A stretch of 64,000 nucleotides of DNA, from NCBI GenBank assembly GCA_963803295.1, contig CAWDMC010000028.1, positions 124,001 through 188,000 of the forward strand, written 5' to 3'. The notes beneath the pieces are model-generated. The model made no database searches and had not been told where the DNA came from. It worked only from the letters and a program-made list of their open reading frames with translations. Of the stretch, positions 46,414-54,424 are shown in pieces (positions within the stretch are counted from its first letter, which is position 1; each line of letters begins with the position of its first letter). Source of the DNA: CAWDMC01 sp963803295. GTDB taxonomy: Bacteria > Acidobacteriota > Terriglobia > UBA7540. The translations under genes and the position numbers were made by a program.

Positions 46414-47691
46414 CTACGCGCCATCCGGAGGCACGGTTGCCTGAACTTGGTTCGAATACCCGCTCTCTTTGCCGTCCGAAGCGACAGCCGTGGTGACGTA
46501 GTAGTAGGTTTGGCCCGATTTGACCGTCGCGTCCGTATAGGTGGTTGCCGCGATAGGGGCGGAGTTTACCTGCGAGTAGGGACCCCCCGAGATGAAACCA
46601 CGATACACGTTATATCCAGCCACCACAGAAGTGCTCGCGGTCCAAGAGAGGACGGCCGCGTGAGCTCCCGTGCCCGATAACGGCTCGGTGGCTGGGGAGT
46701 TTGAGGCATTGCTCGCTACGGAAACGCTACCGTTAAAGTTGCCAGCCGTAGTGGGAGCAAAGGTCACGCTCACAGTGGCGTTCTCTCCGGCGGCCAGGGT
46801 TAGCGGAACCGAGATGCCGCTCACGGTGAAACCTGTTCCACTGATTGTGACACCTGAAACAGTGATGCTTGCTGCCCCTGTGTTGGAAAGGACTATGGGC
46901 AGTGTACTGCTTTCGCTGATCACTACAGTGCCAAACTCGCCGCTGGTAGGTTTCACAGAGAGGAGAGATGTCGCGCCAGTACCGGATAGAGCGATGGTGG
47001 CCGGAGAGTTTGTTGCGGTGCTGACAATCGCGACCGTGCCGGTCGTGCTACCCGCGGCAGCAGGAGCGAAGACGACAATTAAGGTGGCGCTTTGGCCTGA
47101 AGCCAAAGTGAGCGGCAATGAAGGGCTGTTGAGGCTAAAGCCGCCGCCAGTGATGGTAGCTTGAGAAACAGTGACGCTGTTGCCCCCCGTATTATCTAGG
47201 GTCACAGCCTGTTGATGACTGGTGCCTACGGTGACGCTCCCGAAGCTGAGACTTGAGGGCGAGACGCCAAGCTGCGAAGACGAAGACGCCACGGAAGTGC
47301 TCAGTGATCGAGAAGCTTTGAGCCCGTCTGCGTCAGCTGCCTGGACCGTGAAGCTGTAAGATCCAGCCGCGGTGGGACTTCCCGTGATGGTTCCCGAAGA
47401 ACTCAAGGCGAGGCCGCCGGGCAGTTGACCGGCGGCGAGACTCCAGGTGTAGGGTGGACTGCCACCCGTGACCGCGAGAGCGGCGCTGTAGGAGGCGCCA
47501 ACCGTGCCGTCCGGCAGGTTAGCTGTGGTGATGGAGAGTTCAGGTGTATTGGAGGCAGTCGTGTTGGAGGGTGCGTTCAGTTGGCCGGCCCCGCAACCCT
47601 GCGACACGAGGATCGCAAGCAGCATTGTCAATACGAGACAGCAGCCAGGGACTCTCAACTCAATTTTGGCGATGCGAAGCCATTCGGACAT
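46414..47691 (-). CDS. Putative lipoprotein with He_PIG-like and choice-of-anchor-D domains plus FN3
   Basis: This is a 425-residue exported protein. The signal segment CCLVLTMLLAILVSQGC ends in an atypical lipobox (S-Q-G-C), so lipid anchoring is likely but not certain. An Ig-like putative He_PIG domain follows (about 50-130, LPDGTVGASYSAALAVTGGS ... GLALSSSGTITGSPT). Two anchor-D repeats (GVSPSSLSFGSVTVGTSH and KPTSGEFGTVVISESS) come next. A C-terminal FN3 domain (GYNVYRGFISGGPYSQV) is shared with the paralogues at 36782, 38960 and 41354. It lacks the YVQGN module. No strong ribosome site precedes the ATG. Confidence 0.83.
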   Translation of the reverse strand: MSEWLRIAKIELRVPGCCLVLTMLLAILVSQGCGAGQLNAPSNTTASNTPELSITTANLPDGTVGASYSAALAVTGGSPPYTWSLAAGQLPGGLALSSSGTITGSPTAAGSYSFTVQAADADGLKASRSLSTSVASSSSQLGVSPSSLSFGSVTVGTSHQQAVTLDNTGGNSVTVSQATITGGGFSLNSPSLPLTLASGQSATLIVVFAPAAAGSTTGTVAIVSTATNSPATIALSGTGATSLLSVKPTSGEFGTVVISESSTLPIVLSNTGAASITVSGVTISGTGFTVSGISVPLTLAAGENATVSVTFAPTTAGNFNGSVSVASNASNSPATEPLSGTGAHAAVLSWTASTSVVAGYNVYRGFISGGPYSQVNSAPIAATTYTDATVKSGQTYYYVTTAVASDGKESGYSNQVQATVPPDGA

Positions 47692-47785
47692 GATGGCGGG
47701 CGACCACGCGAGAATTCGTCAATAAATACTCTTTTAGCTTTCCGGGCTCTAAGAAGCGCCACTTTTTGGGCTACCGTTGCGTCGA

Positions 47786-47855
47786 GTTGCTCTCTAGTGG
47801 CATTCTACGGTCGACCCAGGGTTGCTCTCTAGTGGCATTCTACGGTCGACCCAGG
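47786..47855 (+). repeat. Perfect 35-bp tandem direct repeat (two copies)
   Basis: The unit starting GTTGCTCTCTAGTGG and ending GGTCGACCCAGG occurs at 47786-47820 and again, without a spacer, at 47821-47855. It lies 95-165 bases upstream of the minus-strand lipoprotein start, where it could bind a regulator, or it may be a recent slippage duplication. The rest of 47692-48237 shows no gene. Confidence 0.9.
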
Positions 47856-48237
47856 ATGGCTTTGGGTTACGGATGCGGGCCCCGGTTTCTTCGTTTAGCA
47901 ATCTCCCTACCACCTAAGGGTTATTTAATGTACGACGACCGAGTCGAACTACCGACTGAACTTTGGGGAAGATCGCCCTCCAATCCTTCTCCTTCAGAGA
48001 TCGGGACAGGAATGGTACAATCTGCTTGGGTGGCGTAAGAACTTCTCGTGGCTCTCGCTAACGAGTCGAGCCATTTTCCTATCATAACCCCTAACCGGCA
48101 GTGGTCACTTAGGCAAAACCGCCGGTTCGGATGAACATCCCAAGATCCTCCGGCTCGAGGTCGGGCCCATCGGACTTGTGTTCGATGAGTGGACAACAAG
48201 GTTGAGCGGTCGTCTCAGCGAACTTCGTCGGGCAGCG

Positions 48238-51200
48238 TCAGTTGGTCCAATCGCACAACGATTCTACATACCCTGCCGAGCCGTCACGGAGCCAGCCGTC
48301 GAGTTGTGCTGGTTCCTTGATTTGCTGTCCGCGCATCCGTGACACGGCTACAAACCGGCACTCCAACTCGGGCAAGCCTGTCATATCGCCCCAGAGCTTC
48401 TCGAACTGTGCCACCGGAAAGACGTCTTCCTGACCCTTTCCCCAGCGTTTCTTGACCTCCTTCAGGGTGATGTAGGTGGGCATCCGTGCGGCCAGATTGC
48501 GAACGGCGGTGTTCAAGAGTTCGGTGTTCGTGAGGTCGTTGCGCGTTAGCTCGTAACTGGCAAGGAGTTGGTCAATATCGGTCCAATAGGTCGCGCTGTT
48601 GTACCAGGAAAGGTGCGATTCGACCTCTTCACTGGGCAAAGCGAGACCCTCGATTAGGCGTACCCGACCGTCGATACGGGCCAGCCCACCACCGCGGTCC
48701 TCGATGTGCCTAGCGATCACTTCGGTCGTCAGGGCCGCGCCTTCCTCAATGTGATAACCGAGCAACCCGGCATCCACATCAGCTCCCGTGGTGTCAATGT
48801 TGTGAACCATCAGGTACTTCAAGCGAGGCCTTTCCTCGAACAGTCGAGCCAGAGTGCCATTGCGAATGATGTTGGGCACTTCGTACCAATGGCCGACAGG
48901 GTGCAGGCACTGCGTGGGCACGTTGTCGGTGTAACTGCTGCCTTCCCCAATGTGCCGTGCCCAAGCTATCAACGTCGTGCGCAGGCTTTCGCGAACCTTC
49001 TGTGCCTGCTCGTCAAGTACCTGTTGCGGCATTTCTTCCCAGGCAAATCGTAAGTCCCGCTCCATAGGCACCAGACGCAGACCGATGGAGCGACCGGGCG
49101 AAACGAGCAACATACCGCGGTAGCCGTAGTTTCCCTCAGCCTGGAGATGGGCGGTGATCGCATCGTGGGTCAGATAACTCGTAGTGATGACATGCGGCAC
49201 CGCGGTACCGCAGGCCTGCATCGTCCGGCGACTCTTCGCCAAGTGGACCTCGATGAAACTCCGGTACCTGCCGCCCAATTTACTGAAAGGATTGAGAGCT
49301 TTGACGACTCCCGCACCCTTGGTCCAACGAGTGCCCACGCCGCCGGCGAGCGAGACCACGGCTACCATTCCCGCAGCCATCGCATCCATCCCTGTTTTAC
49401 GGTAATGCGATGACATGTCGCGCGTAGCATCAAAGATGTCGTCCGGACTGACATCTCCGATGCGGCTTTTAAGGGGGAAGCGGTTCTGCGCAAGGCCGAC
49501 GCGCCCGCTGCGCAGATCGGTCTGGATCTGCTCGTGCTCTGCACGGTCAAATCCGTGGGTCTTGAGGAGAGCTTCGAGGCCCAGCGCGCGTTCGGTTTTC
49601 TGCGGGCTGCGCGGGATGAGGTGCTCGAAAACACGCTGCATCATGCCTGAGAATTCGGGTGCGTTGTGACAGGCGGCCGTGAAACGCTCGACCTCCAAAA
49701 GGCGCAGAGGCGAGAGCAGGCGGGGCTCCGTGCGAATCAGGGAGGGTGCGACCAGTTCGTAGTAACTCGCAGGCATGAGCGCCGAATCGCCACGACGGAG
49801 CATCGCCTCGGTTCCGCCCTCGTTGACGGCAAAATCGTAGACCGTGGGCTCCATGGCGAATGGCACGGAATTCTCCATGTGCCTCTTGGTGTCGCTCATA
49901 ATAGCCTGCAGCCGGTCTCTGGCCATCCCCGTCGAGCGCGGGTCAAACAGAAAGCCCATGCCGCCGCCCGACATTCCGCCAAGCATCCAGAAGCCCCAGA
50001 ATCCCTCGCCCATCTCCGCGCGCACCCGGCGCGTGAGCGTTTCGGTGTAGAGATTGCCGGTCCACGGAACGATGGTCTGAATGGGGCCGTCGAAGTTTCG
50101 CTCGGTGCAAGTGCCAATGGCCCGGATGTCGCCCTCCTTTAGGCGTCTGGTAATCTCATCGAGGATGAGAATGGCTTCATTCCTGCCGCGCCATTCCTGC
50201 TCCGAACGGAGCAGGTATTTCTCTGTCACCATCTCGAGAATGGGGCCCACATCCTGTGCCATCCCGCCGTGGACGAGCACGAGGCTCTGCTGGAGTTTGT
50301 CACGTGCTTCCGGAGATACGACATCACGTCCTAAGATCTCATGGTCGGGAAGCAGACGGCCGCGGCTGATGCCGAATTCCGGGTCGCCTTCCTGAGCCAG
50401 GACACCGCGAATGAGCTTGATTCCAGGCCACACACCGCCCGAATCCTGCCAGCCACCGCCCGACCCGCCAAGCCATTCGCCCAGGATGGCGCGAGCGGCC
50501 ACGAGCCGGCGATCACGCTCTTCGAGACCGCCTGTAAGCGCGTGTATCTGGTTGGTGGCGCGCATACATGCGGTAATGAGTGAGGCCAAAAGGTTCGTGG
50601 ACACCGCCAAGCGCGATCCTCGGGGTATATCGTTCACCTTGCTGACGATCTCAATGCCGTGGCCAGGTTTGCCCGTCAGACGAGCCAGCAAGTCGATGAG
50701 CGGCTGAGTAGTTCCCTCCATGCCAGGTGGCACCAACCCGGAGGCAATCACTGCTGCCTTGAGCAGGCCCAGATAGTCACGCGCGAAATCGAAAACCTCA
50801 GAAATTGAACTGATTTCGGCGCTGCCCTGAAGGTCGACGCTGACCAGGCGCAGCACCGGCTGATCGATGACGCGGAACCAGGCTTCAACGGGCGGCTTCG
50901 GGGCGCCCGAGCCTCGCACGCTCAAGTCGATAGAAACGTTGAGCACACGGGCGCCTTCCGGGAAGTCCATCCCGAGGAAGAAGATATCGCTCCACCCGCT
51001 GTGGCTGAGGTCCATGCGCACCGGCGTTGCCTCGCACAGTATGGGAAAGAGCTGATCGGAACTCCCGCGCGTCACGAGTTCGGAGCGAATGCGAAGAGGG
51101 GCATCAGCGGGGTGGGCAGTGCGGAACATCCACTGATTGCCACGAACTGAGCGTACACTGCGGCGCACCTGGTCGGCGAGAGTCTGGAAACCCAGCGCTC

Positions 51201-51504
51201 GGTAGCCCGCTGCAAGTGCGCTGGAAATAGGTGCGCTTGGTCCATTGTCAGCCTGGGCCCCAAGAAAAATATCAATGGCTTCCTCGAAGCGTCGCTTCAA
51301 GAGATTGATGTAGCCTGCCAACGGAATCAGGGAGCGTATCCGGGAGCCGTCGCGGGCAGGAATATGAAAGCGGTGGATCGCATACAGGAAAAACAGGGCG
51401 CGTACGCGCTCGTAGAGATTGTCATTGGTGCGCCGGAAACGATCGAGCGCCTCGCATTCCACCAACAACTCTTCGAGTGTCGCGCCGACTGCAAAGAGCG
51501 TCAA
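48238..51504 (-). CDS. Fused GHMP sugar kinase (fucokinase-like) / UDP-sugar pyrophosphorylase-like protein
   Basis: This is a 1,088-residue cytoplasmic protein. After a helical N-terminal region (1-150) comes a GHMP kinase of the L-fucokinase/heptose-kinase group. Its motifs are MDLSHSGWSDIFFLG (164-178), VLNVSIDL, NDIPRGSRLAVST (291-303), GGGWQDSGGVWPGIK (349-363) and GGMSGGGMGFLFDP (509-522). The C-terminal half has a UDPGP-type nucleotidyltransferase signature, VVSLAGGVGTRWTKG (716-730). The plant FKGP and Bacteroides Fkp enzymes have the pyrophosphorylase first, so the order is reversed here. The likely role is salvage of a free sugar to sugar-1-phosphate and then to an NDP-sugar. GTR is followed by W and no canonical PK is clear, so nucleotidyltransferase activity is less sure. 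The start is TTG. Confidence 0.78.
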   Translation of the reverse strand: MTLFAVGATLEELLVECEALDRFRRTNDNLYERVRALFFLYAIHRFHIPARDGSRIRSLIPLAGYINLLKRRFEEAIDIFLGAQADNGPSAPISSALAAGYRALGFQTLADQVRRSVRSVRGNQWMFRTAHPADAPLRIRSELVTRGSSDQLFPILCEATPVRMDLSHSGWSDIFFLGMDFPEGARVLNVSIDLSVRGSGAPKPPVEAWFRVIDQPVLRLVSVDLQGSAEISSISEVFDFARDYLGLLKAAVIASGLVPPGMEGTTQPLIDLLARLTGKPGHGIEIVSKVNDIPRGSRLAVSTNLLASLITACMRATNQIHALTGGLEERDRRLVAARAILGEWLGGSGGGWQDSGGVWPGIKLIRGVLAQEGDPEFGISRGRLLPDHEILGRDVVSPEARDKLQQSLVLVHGGMAQDVGPILEMVTEKYLLRSEQEWRGRNEAILILDEITRRLKEGDIRAIGTCTERNFDGPIQTIVPWTGNLYTETLTRRVRAEMGEGFWGFWMLGGMSGGGMGFLFDPRSTGMARDRLQAIMSDTKRHMENSVPFAMEPTVYDFAVNEGGTEAMLRRGDSALMPASYYELVAPSLIRTEPRLLSPLRLLEVERFTAACHNAPEFSGMMQRVFEHLIPRSPQKTERALGLEALLKTHGFDRAEHEQIQTDLRSGRVGLAQNRFPLKSRIGDVSPDDIFDATRDMSSHYRKTGMDAMAAGMVAVVSLAGGVGTRWTKGAGVVKALNPFSKLGGRYRSFIEVHLAKSRRTMQACGTAVPHVITTSYLTHDAITAHLQAEGNYGYRGMLLVSPGRSIGLRLVPMERDLRFAWEEMPQQVLDEQAQKVRESLRTTLIAWARHIGEGSSYTDNVPTQCLHPVGHWYEVPNIIRNGTLARLFEERPRLKYLMVHNIDTTGADVDAGLLGYHIEEGAALTTEVIARHIEDRGGGLARIDGRVRLIEGLALPSEEVESHLSWYNSATYWTDIDQLLASYELTRNDLTNTELLNTAVRNLAARMPTYITLKEVKKRWGKGQEDVFPVAQFEKLWGDMTGLPELECRFVAVSRMRGQQIKEPAQLDGWLRDGSAGYVESLCDWTN

Positions 51505-51558
51505 GCGAACGGTTGCGGGTTTCTGGATCGCTTGCGCTTATGGCGCTCGTAAGACGGC

Positions 51559-52423
51559 TCACCGCCCGCTCCCAACAGATGGAGTCGCCACTTCGCGCTC
51601 GGCGAGCATTTCGAGCAGGTTTGAAAGCACCTCGTCGCGATCCCTGCCGTTCAGTGCCAGGGCCAGTTGCGCGGTGAGCAAACCGTAGCGTGCTCCGAGG
51701 TCGTACCGCCGCCCGCTATCTTCAATTGCGAGATACTGCTCGTGCCGGGCGAGTTCGGCGAGGGCAGCCGACAGCGTAATTGAGGTCTTCGGCTCACTTC
51801 TCAGCATGCGCCCGAGCAGGTCCATTACCGTGGGTGTGAGAACGTGGATACCGAAGAAACAAAGGTAGTATCCGGCCCGGATTCCTGGAATCATGAGGCG
51901 TTGTTCGGCCTCCGTCGGAGTGGGCTTTTCGATGACCGTCTCCACCCGATACAAGCCTTGCCTTCCAGTCATGCGGCGTCCGGCGACGGCGCCAAATCGA
52001 GGCAAGAGGCTTTCCCGGGTGGGCTGGACACCCGGAGGCAGAGCACGATTCAGCCTGAGCCAGGTCCACTAGGCGCTGCACGCAGGAGATCGATGCACTG
52101 ATATACAAGTGGTCCCCGACCATGTGCAGAAAAGGTTCATCGCGGATAAACTCTCGTGCGCAGTAAATGGCATGGCCGTACCCCCTCGGCTGTTGCTGAG
52201 GAACAAAGCGAACCGCGCCGGCGACGTTACCGGCGGCCTGTGCATAGCGCGTCTCATCACCTGGCCAGACCACAACACAGATTTCCCCAACATTCGCGTT
52301 GAGGGCCTGCTCGATCAGGATGCCAAGAACAGATTTCTCAGTCCCGTCGTGGATCATAGTTTGCAGCGGAAGCGAACGCTGATTCGCTCCCGCGGCTGTA
52401 ATGACAGCCTTTCTTACGCGCAA
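51559..52423 (-). pseudogene. GalU-like nucleotidyltransferase, frameshifted
   Basis: The N-terminal part (52423 to about 52030) reads [20 protein letters not shown], then [20 protein letters not shown], then [15 protein letters not shown] and [12 protein letters not shown]. This is a UTP-glucose-1-phosphate uridylyltransferase-like fold with a modified PPi loop. The C-terminal part continues in another frame as [18 protein letters not shown] ... [19 protein letters not shown], down to 51559. Removing one C from the CCC at 52031-52033 joins them into a protein of about 287 residues. The start is a TTG with AGGAG ten bases upstream. It lies 54 bases before the kinase/pyrophosphorylase fusion and probably shared its pathway. 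A sequencing error is an alternative to real loss. Confidence 0.8.
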
Positions 52424-52672
52424 GTTTTGAACACTCCTATCTTGTTCTTTACATTGACCCGGAGGGGCGCACCGTCCTACGCCTTTTGGTTCTTCACCGC
52501 GCCAGGAGTTGTCCTGTCCTCACTGCTTCCAACGTGCCCGCTCCCACCTTGCAACTCAACGCCCTGAGCGGCGCCAAACTGCACCGCTCTTTCAGCTTCG
52601 AAGTGAACGGCCTCGATTCAGGTAAGCTTGGGTCGGGACGGGCCCTGAGTCGTTGCGCGCAAAGGCAACCGC

Positions 52673-52927
52673 TTATCCCTTTGCCGTTTCTTTCAGTTTC
52701 AGCTTGCCCTTGTTTTCCTCGAGGAAGGACCTGAGCGCCTCGGCTGAAGCGAGCAAGCGGGTCCACTGCTCATAATAAAGTGTCACGGGAAAGCGACCGA
52801 GGCCGTAAACGCTTACAGCGCCTTTCTCACTCACTCTGAATTCCAGACTTCCGCCTCTGCGAGGCGCCACTTGCTGTTCCAATTCTGCAATCCTTGCCAG
52901 CAATTCCTCTTTGGTCGGTTCGGACAT
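52673..52927 (-). CDS. Small conserved protein of unknown function
   Basis: This is an 84-residue soluble protein. An N-terminal helix with coiled-coil character (PTKEELLARIAELEQQV) is followed by a compact segment LEFRVSEKGAVSVYGLGRFP and VTLYYEQWTRLLASAEALRS, then a charged tail. I recognise it as a recurrent small ORF in Acidobacteria but know no function. The ATG at 52927 has a TAGGAG site at good spacing. It stands alone between the nucleotidyltransferase remnant and a non-coding stretch. Confidence 0.75.
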   Translation of the reverse strand: MSEPTKEELLARIAELEQQVAPRRGGSLEFRVSEKGAVSVYGLGRFPVTLYYEQWTRLLASAEALRSFLEENKGKLKLKETAKG

Positions 52928-53468
52928 GGGCGTTACTCCTATCGGGTCACCGAAGGGCCTTAGGTTCGTTGGGGATGAAAGGCTCTTTCCTTCTCGGCCC
53001 CACTTCTTCTATCCGGTTGACAACGGCTTTTTATCCTCCGGAGTGAAACAACGCTCGGCACCGGCTGAGGCGAAGAATCGACGGCCGGAATTGCCTTCGC
53101 ACCAGGATGCGCCAAAAGCCTTCATTGACTCCGGTCAGTCCTTGCTCTTAAGTACAGCAGACTAGCACATTTTGCCGACTGTCGTCCTGAGGTTCCACTT
53201 TAGCTAAGCTAGAAACTTTGAATCGGTTTCGGGAATCCGCGCATGGGCTCCGTGGGTTGGAGGACGTTCGAAATTGGTAAGTCACATTACGCTCTGGCAT
53301 AACGGCTTTTGGTCAGGGAGCCGGCCTGAATGCCTCGATGATCATGGCCCAGCTTGCATTCCAGCTTGCCGCGGCGGCGTAAGAGTCAGGCACGCCAGCT
53401 ATCGTACTCTTCCACGATGACCCGGCTGGAGTTGATGCAGGAGTGCGCGTAAGCCTAGGCGTAGGTCG
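52928..53468. other. Intergenic region, no gene seen
   Basis: 541 bases with no frame resembling a known family on either strand and no strong hairpin. It separates the small conserved gene from the decayed end of the giant secreted-protein locus. Confidence 0.5.
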
Positions 53469-53711
53469 TCAAAGGAATGAAACCGTGTCGGTAATGTCGT
53501 AGACGTGCGGTGCAGATTTGGTTGCCACCCCATGGACATTATAACCCGCGACTCTCACGTCGTCAGTGGACACCGTCCAGGAGAGGATAATCTGGCTTGA
53601 AAAAGTCGCCGACCCGGTCACATTAGTGGGAATGGTTGGCGGCGTGGCGTCTTGGGTCAGCGGGGAAACGGGCATGGACATACCGTTGCCAACACGGACC
53701 AAGGAGAACAC
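53469..53711 (-). pseudogene. Orphan fibronectin type III fragment
   Basis: The frame encodes ATPPTIPTNVTGSATFSSQI, then ILSWTVSTDDVRVAGYNVHG. This is the front half of an FN3 domain like those of the secreted proteins nearby, where TPPS-P-T-x-L and SWTASTDN-x-G-V-AGY are typical. It lacks a signal peptide and the second half of the fold. It is best read as a remnant downstream of the giant gene. Confidence 0.5.
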
Positions 53712-53794
53712 CTGAAATCCCAGATTCTACGTATGCGCTTCCCCGAAAACTTGGAGACATCCTCGCGGTAACCGTGTTGTGTCGGACGACCGCA

Positions 53795-54424
53795 CTACCG
53801 CGCCACAGTGAATGTGATCCTGAAATCGTTGGTATTTGGATTGCCTGCGGTGTCTCGGCAACGAACGTAGTAATTGTAGCTGCGGCCGTTCACCAACCCG
53901 CTTACCGTCGTCGCATGCGCCGTCCCACCCGTACTGCTAAAGGTGTTCGCCATCGACCCGTACGCTACGCCCGCCGTCATCGCATACCGGCACGTCGCAT
54001 TCTCATTCGTGGCCAAACTCAAGCTGCTCTGCCTCGTCCCGCGTGGCAGCGTCCCCGTGGGCTGACCGTTCGACCGCACGGGCGGCGTCGTATCGACCGG
54101 CTGCGCCACCGTGAACCCAATCGTGAAATCGTCCGGGTTGGCGTTCGTCGCCGTGTCCTGGCAACGGACGTAATAATTGTAGCTGCCGCCGTTCACCAGT
54201 CCGCTCACCGTGCTCGAATGCGCGGTCCCGCCCGTACTGCTAAAGCTGTTCGGCATCGACCCGTACCCTACGCCCGCCGCCGTCGCGTACCGGCACGTCG
54301 CATTCTCATCCGTCGTCAGACTCAAGGTCGTCTGCGTCGTGCCCCCTGTCAGCGGCCCTGCCGGTTGTCCGTTGGATCGGAACGGGGGCGTCGTGTCAGC
54401 CGCACGCGATGGCCCCACCCGCAA
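53795..54424 (-). pseudogene. Third (C-terminal) fragment of the giant secreted protein
   Basis: This 209-codon frame continues the giant protein after the second 1-bp frameshift. It holds two 'CRYA' modules (TPPFRSNGQPAGPLTGGTTQ ... NATCRYATAAGVGYGSM, and TPPVRSNGQPTGTLPRGTR ... NATCRYAMTAGVAYGSM) and ends with the divergent FRITFTVAR. The apparent ATG with MRVGPSRAADTTPP arises from the frameshifted junction and has no signal peptide. It is unlikely to be translated separately. Confidence 0.75.
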
